64,000 bases of DNA from Lasiosphaeris hirsuta (Eukaryota > Ascomycota > Sordariomycetes > Sordariales > Lasiosphaeriaceae). The stretch lies in the NCBI GenBank assembly GCA_030549175.1, contig JAUKUA010000007.1, positions 3,968,001-4,032,000 of the forward strand, written 5' to 3'. Shown here piece by piece: positions 11,262-20,793 of this stretch. A model generated the notes under the pieces. It saw only the letters and a program-made list of their open reading frames with translations. It was not told the origin of the DNA and ran no database searches. Each line of letters starts with the position of its first letter. Position 1 is the stretch's first letter. A program made the translations under genes and the position numbers.

Positions 11262-11355
11262 GGCGTGGTGGCAGAGTGGTCTAATGCGCAAGACTAGGAA
11301 TCTTCTACGACATCTTGTTCCTTTGGGAGTGTCGGCTCAAATTCGGCCTACGTCA
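11262..11355 (+). tRNA. class II (Leu-like) tRNA locus with intron and AGG anticodon, possibly degenerate
   Basis: A full class II cloverleaf can be drawn. The acceptor stem is 11262-11268 with 11348-11354 (two G-U pairs), followed by A at 11355 as discriminator. The D-arm contains TGGCAGAGTGG, a perfect A box. The anticodon stem CAAGA (11289-11293) pairs with TCTTG (11313-11317) if a 12-base intron, 11300-11311, is removed after position 37. The variable arm TTCC-TTT-GGGA and a T-arm at 11331-11347 complete it. The loop CTAGGAA puts AGG, a proline anticodon, at 34-36, while the long variable arm and A73 are those of tRNA-Leu. The T-loop starts with C rather than T54, so the B box is weak, and four G-U pairs are present. 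A T-run at about 11365 could stop RNA polymerase III. It is either a decayed tRNA-Leu or an unusual tRNA. Confidence 0.6.
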
Positions 11356-11670
11356 ATACATTAATCTTTTTGTCTGTGTGTGTGTGTGTCTGATTCTTGG
11401 TTGTTGTGACTGATTATCTTTTTGACGTTTGTTTCGTTTTGGTGTGCAGTATTTTGTCGTGAGATGATGACTTGAAAATGCGGCAGTAACCAAAGAGTCT
11501 CGTTCAATTAATCAACCTATCCATTTCTAGCCCTTCCACAGCACCAAAAGGGACTTTCTAGGTAGACTTCAAGACATGGGTAGGGGTTAAGAATAAACCG
11601 AGTGGTTCAGAGATGTTAGCGGCTGGGGTGATAGACACAAATTTCGTTCACTGCTCTCAACCAATAGCCA

Positions 11671-11765
11671 GGGCGCGTGGTTTAGGGGTATAACGTTCGC
11701 TTCGCACTTTCAGTCCTTTGAATGTCGCATGTGAAAGGTCCGGGGTTCAATTCCCCGCGTGTCCA
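11671..11765 (+). tRNA. tRNA-Ala(CGC) with a 23-base intron
   Basis: The acceptor strand GGGCGCG (11671-11677) pairs with CGTGTCC (11758-11764), with A at 11765 as discriminator. The third pair is G3-U70, the main identity element for alanyl-tRNA synthetase. The D-arm spans 11680-11694. The anticodon stem TTCGC (11696-11700) pairs with GTGAA (11731-11735). The loop TTCGCA puts anticodon CGC at 11703-11705, reading the alanine codon GCG. The intron runs 11707-11729, just after position 37 as in other eukaryotic tRNA genes. The T-arm is CGGGG-TTCAATT-CCCCG with a near-consensus B box. Short T-runs follow. Confidence 0.9.
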
Positions 11766-12171
11766 AATCTTTTGCCGCTTTCGGCCCCAGTCAATGTTTT
11801 TTTTCCTTGCATTGGGAGGCTCTTGATGGTTTGATGAGAAATAGCCAGATCGTTCCCTTTTGGACAAATTAGTGCAAAGTTGCCCGAGAAGATGAGCGTG
11901 TGGCAATAAAGAGCCAACACATCAAGCATGTTAAAGCTCGGACCACATCCCGACCTCGGGAAGTTGTGAACCAGAAACTCTTACAAATTCCGACAACCGT
12001 CCCCCATCTTGGATCCCCTGCACACAAAACCCCCAATCAGGAATGAGACTTTGCACCCCTCCCACCTTTACTTCTGAAGGGACCCCCGCGTCATCCGGTA
12101 GTCAAGACCATCGCCCTCTTCCCCCCGACCAGCAACCCCTATCCCCCCAACCCTCCCCATCTTTTTCGAAA
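11766..12171. other. tRNA / repair gene spacer
   Basis: Nothing recognisable except a T-run at about 11797-11804 that could act as a backup polymerase III terminator, and C-rich DNA just upstream of the next ATG. Confidence 0.5.
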
Positions 12172-12670
12172 ATGCCCCGCACCGATGAAGCCGCAGCCTT
12201 CTTCCACGCCGTCTACGCTGCCGTGCAAGAGATCCCGCCAGGCAAGGTAACCAGCTACGGCCACATCGCCAAGCTAGTCGGGACGCCGCAGCGGCCGCGG
12301 CAGGTGGGCGTGTGCCTCAAGCATCTGCCGACCGACCCAACGGCGCGGTTCCACCACGCTAACGTGCCGTGGCAGCGCGTCATCAACGCTAAGGGGGTCA
12401 TCTCGCCGCGGTAGGCCCCCCACTCCCTCCCCGGTATCAATGGGAAAGGAGAGCTAATGGGTCAGAGGGTAAAGATCACAGCCGTCTGGCTCGCTGAACC
12501 AGGCTGCTGCGCTCGAGGCCGAGGGGGTGACGGTCATGGCTGGGGCGCTGGGCGAGCTGAGCGTGGACTTTGCCGAGTTTGGTTGGTTTCCACGCATCTT
12601 GCCATCTGAAGCGGCGATGGGCATAGTTCCCGAGAGTGACGATGATGAGGATGGCTCGGATGGGGAGTAA
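12172..12670 (+). CDS. atl1: alkyltransferase-like DNA repair protein (ATL)
   Basis: Two exons, 12172-12410 and 12475-12670, give 144 residues. The intron has donor GTAGGC, branch point CTAAT and acceptor AAAG. The protein is the DNA-binding half of the MGMT fold: FFHAVYAAVQEIPPGKVTSYGHIAKLVG, then RQVGVCLKHLP, then VPWQRVINAKGVISPR. The normal MGMT acceptor motif PCHR is replaced by PWQR. That tryptophan-for-cysteine change defines ATL proteins, which bind O6-alkylguanine, flip it out and flag it for nucleotide excision repair instead of removing the alkyl group. The second exon adds LEAEGV...GELSVDFAEFGWFPRILPSEA, the usual fungal end, and an acidic tail. The choice among three AG acceptors was settled by frame: only the AG before 12475 gives an open frame into LNQAAALEAEG. 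Confidence 0.9.
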
Positions 12671-13289
12671 TGAGTCATCGGATATAATGAACATAGCCAG
12701 CAGATTCTGGGGCCCATATTCAGTGGCGGCATTGTTGGCGATTGACTCCAGCGCCACAGGCTGGTTGGGATGGGTATGAATTTAGCAGTCAATACAAAAG
12801 ACCAGTAAACTCGAGTAGTTGTTCATTGTCAAAGTGATGTTCGAAGAGGGCTTGTTCAATTTGTTTATTTGTGAATGCATACTAGTCCCGTATCTCTTGC
12901 TCCACATCCATCGAAACTGTGGCCTTCAAGGTGACAAAGCTGCCGACCACGTTTCGCAGTACACCCACCTCCCGGGCCGGTACCCCCTGTCAGACAAGCC
13001 CAGCTGCTTGGGCGATGATGCTAGCAACTTAACAGGTAGTTAGTAACCTGGTCTCCAAATCATGTGAAATAGGGAGTTGAGTGTGGCTGGCATCTCAGAT
13101 AGCGGTTGGACATGGTTGTCAACATAAATTGTTTCAGATCAGGTCTGTGAATTTGTCTTTCTCATCATAATAGCCGGGGTTGTGCGGGGGCAGTGAAGCA
13201 AGAGAAAAACAATATACCTTGTGCGATGAAGTTGGCCATAGCCGGAACGAAAGCCCCTGCTTGCCAACTGTCGGGAATACCGGCAGGGC
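12671..13289. other. intergenic, convergent 3' ends
   Basis: Holds the 3' regions of the ATL gene (plus strand) and the histidine phosphatase gene (minus strand). No further gene or structured element is seen. Confidence 0.5.
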
Positions 13290-14259
13290 TCACTCAAGCC
13301 TCGGCTTTTTCGAGCTCGGGGTCAAGAACGAGTCCAGTGTCCTCTGCCGGCTATCAAACTGAGCACTACCGATGCCTCCTCGGGTCTTTTTCAAGCCCTC
13401 GAGGTGGTCAACGACATTGACCCGGATGACCACCAGACTGACATTCAACCTGACACTATCAGGCACAGCGGCCAAGACAGCGTCAACCCCAGGTGAACCA
13501 CCAAGTAACCCGCCAGAAGGAACCGCCGCCGCCACACCCCTCTTGACAACCATCTCGAGGTACCCCGTGTTGCTCCAGGCGGTCAAGTACTCGCCCCTCT
13601 CGACCCCAGGCGGACCGGCCAACCTCTCGAGCTCCGCCGGCGCGTATCTCGCCAGCAGCACCCGCAGCAGCGAGTTCAGCATGAGCCCATGGGACACCAC
13701 GACGATGGAGCCCTCGCCACCCCCCGCCAACAGCTCCGCAAGGTGCCACCGGACGAACCGTTCGGCACGCGCCCTCATAGCCTCGTGTGTCTCGGAATCA
13801 GCGCGTGACGCGCCGAAGCGCTTCCCCTCGGCCGAGCCAAAGTTGCGCTCGCGCAGGTCCGGCACCTTGACCAGGTGCAGCCTCTGTCCGCGGTCGCGCG
13901 CGGGGATGGCATTGCTGCTGGAGCTCCCGGGGGCGGCCACGAAGGGGGATCCGTCGGGCGCGGTGGGGGAGCGGGTGATGGCGTCGATGACGGCCTGGGC
14001 AGTGTGGGCGGCGCGCTGCAGGTCCGACGAGAAGATGTGGGTGATGGGGCCGGTGGTGGGGGAGCGCGAGCGCGACGCGAGGTGGGTGGACAGGCGCTGG
14101 GCCTGGAGCATGCCGTGGACGGTGAGCGCCGAGTCGCGGACGCCCGCGCTGTGGCGGTTAGGGCGGGCAAGGCGGGACGAAGAGAGTCTGACCGGCAACT
14201 TACTAGAGGCCGGCGACGTTGTCGACTGTCTCGCCGTGGCGGACGAGGAACAGACGCAT
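13290..14259 (-). CDS. histidine phosphatase superfamily (phosphoglycerate mutase-like) protein with C-terminal PIP-box-like motif
   Basis: Two exons, 14259-14204 and 14148-13290, give 304 residues. The intron donor is GTAAGT and the acceptor CACAG. The protein opens with MRLFLVRHGETVDNVAG, where His8 is the phospho-acceptor. Later come the IFSSDLQRAAHTAQ arginine motif, RERNFGSAEG with the catalytic glutamate, and IVVVSHGLMLNSLL with the second histidine. These are the four active-site elements of the family. Members act on sugar phosphates, fructose-2,6-bisphosphate or other small phosphates; the substrate here cannot be read from the sequence. The C-terminus is unusual: QRTLDSFL followed by TPSSKKPRLE resembles a PCNA-interacting peptide plus a nuclear localisation signal. 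The ATG at 14259 places the RHG motif at the normal distance from the N-terminus. Confidence 0.88.
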
Positions 14260-14883
14260 TTTTGGGGAAATCTGGATGTGGGCATCAAGTGCCGCACATT
14301 TCAATTTATCAAGGGGCTGGGTGCATTGTAGCCGTGTCGTACACACGCTATCTCGGTTGCTGCCGCTCTTGGGGAGTGCAGAGTGCAGAACGAGGAAGTT
14401 GTGGAAGGAAGGAAAGGTGAAAGGAGGGTTGAGGAAAAAAAAATATTTTAAAGGCGCCAGCAGAATGTGGGGCCGCCAGCGCTTTCCTTGATAGCCAATC
14501 AAACTGGCACAACCATGCCGCTTCTGGCCTTCCGGCACGTCAGAGTCGCAAGGACATCGGCTAGCGGCTCCTCCCGCTATAACCACCTTGCGTCCCCCCC
14601 CCCCCCCCCCCCCCAATGTATTGTAATGAAAGCGGTAGGGAACGGCAGAGCTCTTCCATCGCCCTCGACTGAGGGCAAAGCAACTTATCCGATAATTTTA
14701 TCTTGTCTAGATGCTTAGGTATCTTTATCTACTTCCCTACATCGCTCTTGGCCGTAAAATGCTGAAACACCATCCAACCGTCCACCAGAACGACATCACA
14801 CGAAGCATCATTCTCGAGAATACAAGACATGAAGACACCTCTGACCACCCCATAGCCAACTCCCTTTCCAAAGCACTTGGTCC
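14260..14883. other. spacer with long C-run
   Basis: 5' region of the phosphatase gene. A run of about 20 C's lies at 14594-14614. No gene is seen. Confidence 0.6.
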
Positions 14884-17461
14884 TCAATCATTGACGTTAT
14901 CCGGATGATATGGGCAGTTCATCTTGTGCACACTATTGTCCATGAGCAAAATCTTGCGATGGTCCGCCAGACATTCCCAGCAAAACTCGTGTTTGCACTT
15001 GGTACCTAGAACCCAGCAAAACAGATTCTTCATCAGCAAGCTTATATCTTCAAACACAAGCGGCATATCCGGCAAATTTGCGGCGCATAAAATCAGCAAC
15101 AGCCCCCTTCCGCTTCCCGTCCATCTCTTTGTCGTGGCTAGCCGTAACCAGCGCAGCGTGTGTTGTGCGCACGATTCCAAGTCGCGTTGCACCCCCAACA
15201 CCATTCGTACTTGCACTTCGTACCTACAGCCAAAAAATACAATTTAATACTCTGGAACTTTCGCTCGCCGACTCTTCATCTTGGGTATCTGATGCATCTT
15301 TGCTTCGAGGAGGCCCACTCGGGATGACCTCAGGTGTTGCCGAAACAGGGGGGGGCCACACACAAAAACAGAAATAGGGGTCGACTTACAAGTCATATGC
15401 GCACTTCACCAGTCAATCAGTCAGCAATTCCACCTCGACAGAGAGGCGCGACAAGACTCACCATCCGTTGTTCTTCTCAATCGGTACCCGACACCCAGGG
15501 CAAGGTTTCGTGACCCTCGCGACCGTCTTGGCGCTAGCTTCGTCCTCGACCTTTCGCCTGGCTGCAGCCTCCCGCTGCTGCCTTGCTTTCCTATCCCTTT
15601 CCGCCTTCTCCCTCCTTTTCTGGGCCTCGCTTGCCTTCCGCTCTTGTTCCTCTCTTTCCATCCTCTCCCTGTCAATCTCCCTCTGCTCGGCAGCCAGCAG
15701 GCTTCGCGCAAACGCCCGGTCCGCGTCTTCTTGTGCGCGGCGTGCCGCGGCCGCTTCTTCGGCCGCTTCGTTCTCCAGCTCGAAGCGGCTCCTGAAGTTG
15801 ACGGGGTCGGCTTTGAGAGAATCGAACTCGTCACACGTGAGGTTCTCGTGCCACGCGGCCTTGTGGTGGAAGCACGAACGGTGGTTGCAAAGCATGCAGA
15901 TGACGATGGGCTGTTCCAGTCCCCCGTCGTGAACCTGACCATACCCACAGCCGGACGTGCACCAAAGAAAGTTTTCCGCCTCAGAAATAGCGTAGCGGAA
16001 GGTGAGTACTTGGTATCTGGATCGGACGGTTGGTCAGTTCACCACTGCAAAGGGAGTCGCGGGATTGCACATACCGCTCTTTGGTTTCCTCATCGGCGAA
16101 CTGCTGCACGTCTTCGTACGCGAGGAACACCCCACACTCGGGGCACTTGATTTCGTTCCATAGTTTGGTGTTGAGGTCGGTTCTGATGGACATGGCGACA
16201 CAATCGAGACAGGTTTTGGGCGCGTGGTTGCAAGACTTGGTAACGGCCGCCCTTGGGAACTGGCTAGCGTGTTTTGAGTCGGTACATACCACGCACTCGA
16301 GCTCAACACCCCCTGTGACGTCTAGCAGCGTCCTTCTGTTAGTTATAACAACTGCATCCTTCTCGCCTGTCTGGTACCGCTGCCCAAAGCTTGAAACCAC
16401 ATCAGCATGTTGCTGGAAACAATACCTCTGAAAAGGCCGAGCGGGGAAGCTTACCCAAAGTCCACCGCGTCGTCATACCCCGGGAGGTCGGCCGGGGCAA
16501 TTTGTTCCTTGTTCCGGGCAGAGGCTTCAGCGGCATCCTTCTTTCTTGCCTCCAAAAGAATTTGATGGTAAGGGTTGTTTGTCGCCGTTTGTGTCCTCGG
16601 GTCTCCTCCGACAGCTGCTTGGGGTTCCTTGCCCTTTCCTTTGTTACGCTTGGAAATCTCTACAGGACTCGCAAGCTCTTCAAACCCCGACAATATGGCA
16701 TCCGAAGTTGGCAAATACCCCTGGCGCGGAGTCACTCGTGTTGATGATTCGGAGCTTGACGTTGTTCCGACTGTGTATGCGCCGCTGCTTCCACTTCCCC
16801 TCACACTCGTCCGCGTCGAGGAACCCGACCCACCGACTAAATCGTCGTCAAAGCCGCTCAACAGATCCGGGTTGTACGGCCGGTACCGAACTCTGGCCGG
16901 AGAGCTATTAGAGTCGACAGTGTTGACAGACGCCGGGCGTTTCTGGGGCAGCGGCTGCTGTTGCTGCTGCTGCTGCTGCACACTCTGATTCTGGCCCATA
17001 AATGTACCGTCCCCTTCCCAGATAAAGCCGCCTAGAATGTTTGGGTTGATGGGCGCATAATAGGACTTTGCGGGCGCCGCCGAGGAGACCATAGCTATGT
17101 TAGTTGCGGCTGTTGTCTTGTTCGCTTCAGCGGCCCTCGATGGCTTTGCACTTTTGTCGTTTCCTTTCCCGCGAGGGTGCTGTTTGGCGTCTTCTGTCCT
17201 GGCCAGCCCTTGGTTCCCGTCTTGTACTGCTGGCTGCGTCGAATCGCTGCTAGCCACATGTTGTGCCGGGCTCGAAGGCTGCTTCTGTTTCGACTCCTGT
17301 CGAGATTGGGCGTGAGGCTCGTAGGGCTCTGACCCGGGCAGCGCGTGGTCCCGCTTGGGAGTGCCAGCGCTGACGACCTCAGTCCCGCTGTCATGAGTCC
17401 CACCGCCAGCGGGGTTGCGCTGAAACAATCGGCTTGCCCTCTGCCTGAGACCGAGGAACAT
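14884..17461 (-). CDS. RBR-type (RING-IBR-Rcat) E3 ubiquitin ligase with two candidate last exons
   Basis: Exons: 17461-16455, 16335-16075, 16016-15462, a 14-base exon 15403-15390, then either 15223-15138 (640 residues in all) or 15005-14884 (652 residues). All phases match. Residues 1-335 are Ser/Pro/Gln-rich and probably disordered. RING1 follows: CVVC, CNHAPKTCLDC, CPEC. The IBR segment has WCTSGC...CMLCNHRSCFHH, then a long charged helix with EEAAAARRAQ and RERMEREEQER. The Rcat domain starts at CPGCRVPIEKNNG. The next codon, a cysteine split across the intron before the 14-base exon, is the expected catalytic cysteine, and HMTC follows. RBR ligases take ubiquitin from an E2 onto that cysteine before passing it to substrate. 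Both candidate last exons supply the remaining Zn ligands: WCWGC with H-x3-C, or FCWEC with H-x3-C. The frame is open upstream to an ATG at 17593, but those 44 codons look like leader. Confidence 0.82.
15390..15403 (-). other. 14-base micro-exon of the RBR ligase gene
   Basis: The 14 bases encode the middle of C-AHMT-C in the Rcat active site. They are bounded by an AG acceptor (GTGAAG) and a strong GTAAGT donor. Without them the frame would not join the preceding exon (ending in TG of a Cys codon) to either last exon. Confidence 0.75.
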
Positions 17462-18885
17462 CTCGAGGTATTGGCCTGCATCCAGACGGGGTGGCAGGCA
17501 TGGAGTGAGGGGGTCTGCCCCGCGATCGGTTGCGAGTGTGCGTGATTGGACTTGGCTCCTCAGTCCTAATGGGTCGAGGAGGACAAAAGGCAAAACATCA
17601 CACCAAGGGCGATAAGGTTTGGTATGTATGAGAAGAAAGAAATGAGAAAACCTAACGAGTGCAATTCACCAAAAGCACCCGGTCTTGCTTCGGAGTTCAG
17701 CACCGGTCATACAGTGCACTGCTTCTTTTCCCACGCCTCAAACACAGACCTAAACAAGTGCGCCAGGGATCCAAGGAATCGAGTGGCCGATCCGAGTCCT
17801 ATCGGTGGCCTTCGCCTCGATGAGGTGCCTCGATGGGGTGCCTCGATGAGGAGAAGGGAAAAGGCGCCTCCAGTGCTGGGTGCTAGGGTACGTGCGAAGG
17901 ATGCCTAACACCCCACCGAGGTCAATCGCCGAAGGCAACACTCAAAGCCTCGCCGGCCCCAACGTACCTTGGACCTAAGAAGCTCGTTGCCGTCGTGCCG
18001 TCCTTCGTTTGCGGTTTGCCAGCTGTAAGCGCTACTGGCACTGCACTGCTGTGTTTTACAGCACTTGCCCGCGCTGCGGCAGACCGGGAGCGCAGCAGCA
18101 CGCAGCCGACAGAGCTTCGCCCGCTGAGCTGGAGTGCAGCCAAGACAGATTCCCACCTAAGCAGTGCGTTTTTTGGTCTGTCGAGACGGTGCAGGTGGTT
18201 TGCACGGCGGGCCAGCAGTTGGGGAGGGTGGTACAAAATTTGCGGGGAAGTTCGGATAAGACCAAAAAAACATCTGGACTCTGGACCACCTTAGTGGTGG
18301 AATGGAATGAAAAAGACAACTCGAGAATTAGGAGGCCGGGGCTATGAAGAGAAGCCGCCAGAGCCTTGCTGAAACCTGCCCGAGGCAAGGTGCTCAACAG
18401 CGGCGTTTGGCGTTTCTGACGGAGCGCTTGCGGGGAAGCAGAAAGCAGGTGACTGCTGCAGGAGGGAGCCTTGCCGACCTCAAGGCCGTGTTCAAGGCAT
18501 GTACATTCAGGGGGCATGCATGCAAACGCCAAAATAACCCGGGTTGCTAGACTCATTTATTACGATACATGCTTTCTCGATAAATCTCGACTCAAATGGC
18601 TTTATACGTCCGTCGGCCCTGAGCCAGGCCCGAGATGTGACCACAACAGACTCTAGCTTTTCGGCAACAGAAAAGCATGGGGTCAGCTCGAACCTCCATA
18701 TCCCCAAGTCGTTGAGCCCAAGTCACCTCCCGCGACAAGGCCTGACAAGTCCGCAGCCACGGCAACGCCGTGGCTTCACAAAACTCATAGTCATTCATGC
18801 GCAGCTTCCAAAAACTGCCCAGAGAGAGCTTGACTTCCAGAGCCTAGCAATCATCCGGGTATCCAAAACAACACAAATGGGCCAT
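17462..18885. other. intergenic with a 13-bp tandem repeat
   Basis: Contains the 5' region of the RBR gene and the 3' end of the next gene. Three copies of a 13-base unit like TGCCTCGATGAGG lie at 17813-17851. Open frames of 60-166 codons here overlap on both strands and have no recognisable content. Confidence 0.55.
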
Positions 18886-20793
18886 CTAACCCCACGTAAT
18901 ATGCTTCCAGGGAGCCAAGATATTGTTCAACGGCCGCTCCGATCTCTCCTGTCCTGAGAAAAAGAGCCGATTCAGCAGGGTGCGTTCTTTGTAGCTGGCC
19001 GAAAACTTTTCCCTTTTCTTATCGTCTCCCCACGCTACTAGCACCTGCTGCTTGCGCACCACCATGGGCTCCTTGATGGCATCCCCCTTTCCTATTTGGC
19101 GCATGTAAAGAGCAGGCACCACTGTCAACACGTTGGTTAGGTCCTTGTCCAGCTGGTCTTTGGTCGGCCGAGGATCCAGCTTGGCAATATTGAACGGCTT
19201 CCGGTTGTGTAGGATGTTCTCGCACTTCAGCTTTGGCAGATTGATGATGAAATCAGGGCTAGTCTCCAGCTCTTGCCGCAAGTTCCATATGATGTACGGA
19301 TTCAGATCGAGGTAGAAGTGATGCGTCGATGTCAAGAGCTTCTCCTGAAGCGTAATGGCTGGCTTGATGACACTGTCCTGACAGGAATAGCAGAATTTGT
19401 TCCAGTCCTTATCTCTGGTGCCTCGAAAGATCTTAAAACTTGTCGCCAGATCAAGGGTAAGGTCCTTGATACGGCCTGTCCGAGCTGCCTGGTAATGCTC
19501 AGAGCAAATTATGGCATTGAATGCCTCGGCTCGCCATGTCCGAAGAGCAAAAAGGTCTGCCATTACAGTTAGCAGCCGGCGCTGGCACCCCTCAAATGGA
19601 GCAATTACCTCTCTTTGGCTCCACGTTGTTCTGCATCGAGGCTTCCAAAAAGCTGAGCACCTCAACAGCCTCTGGGAGAGCTCCAAAGAGATTCATTTGG
19701 AAGACGTTATCATGTAAAAAGCGTGTGACAATGGCGATGAGTATGTCGATATCGGTCTCGGGGAACATGCATCCACTGACCAGATCGCTATTGTGAGTCA
19801 TGTAGTTGCGAATCCCTCGAAAATCTGCCGGGCGCTTCTTTGCCGAGCTCAAAACCTCGTCCATCTTGCTTGGGTCGTCGAGGATCGGTTCAGCAAACTT
19901 GGTCACCCAGTCTGTAATGCCAGTCACGAGATCATCATAGTCCTGCATCCTGTCAGCGCATGTGCTAATACGACGGAAAACCCCGGCAGCAGCAAGCACG
20001 CCAGACTCACTCGGCCAACCTCCTCTGGCGTGAGGTCCTGTCTGTACGGCTGGAGACTAAAGATGTGGGACCGGGCGTCGTCCAACTCGGCCCGGAGGCT
20101 CTTGTTCTCCGATTTTAGAACCTCGACGGTGTCAGTGAGGGTGTCTTTGCCCGAGCTAGTATGTTCAAAACCAGCCTTCAGGCGCTTCTGCAGCTCCTCT
20201 GCGGCGCGCTCTGCTTGGTCAGCGCGGCTGCTTGCCTCCTGGAGACGCTTCTGGAGCGCTTCCATCTCCAGAAGAAGCTCTTCGCGGCAAGGGTGCTCTT
20301 GGCGCGAACGGGTTTCTTGCCGAGGTTGGGCCTGGTTGTTAGAGAGCGAGAAGGTCTCGATATCGCTTTCAGGGGGTGGTTTAGCTGGGCTTGGGAAGCA
20401 GGAATGGTAAGCTTGGTTCCAAGGGGTTGAAGCTGTGTAGAGAAAGCTGTGAAACGGCGCCAGAGCTGGCGCATATCTTCTTCTTGGGGCCCAACCCATA
20501 GCTGTGGCTGACCTTTGTGATTGGCCTCTTTGAAACCTCTCGGTGCCGTCAATAGCAGCATCGGCTGGATCAGCACGGGGGGGCGAGCGGTTGATAAAGC
20601 AGGGCTCGGGAGACTCGATGGCACGGGGCTCGTCTTGACTGAATCGACTGTGCAAAGTCTCGACCCGAACCGTGCCCGGGCCGATACCCTCAATTGGGAT
20701 CTTATCTGGCCGTCGGGGGGGTTTGGGCGCAGTCGGTAGCGACATGTTGTTGCCAGACGGATGGTCGAGGGAATCCACTATACCATCACCCAT
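18886..20793 (-). CDS. fungal coiled-coil protein of unknown function (partner candidate of the divergent Hsp70-like gene)
   Basis: Three exons, 20793-20011, 19942-19609 and 19556-18886, give 595 residues; all junctions are in phase with GTGAGT and GTAATT donors. Residues 1-165 are Pro/Arg-rich and likely disordered. About 170-250 form a coiled coil (EELLLEMEALQKRLQEA, ADQAERAAEELQKRLKA, VEVLKSENKSLRAELDDA). The rest is a helical region with DYDDLVTGITDWVTKFAEPILDD, DIDILIAIVTRFLHDNVFQMNLFG and LFALRTWRAEAFNAI. I recognise this layout as a fungus-only group without assigned function; no enzyme motif is visible. It lies head-to-head with the Hsp70-like gene at 22480, and its C-terminal region recalls that of the protein at 52098, which also stands beside an Hsp70-like gene. 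The start could instead be the ATG at 20745. Confidence 0.78.

Noticed and set aside
14884..15223. Serial use of both RBR terminal exons in one transcript
   Set aside because: The upstream exon has its own stop before any good donor; joining both would give a repeated zinc knuckle unlike any RBR ligase.
17465..17593. 44-codon upstream extension of the RBR ligase
   Set aside because: The residues read like untranslated leader; kept only as an alternative start in the feature note.
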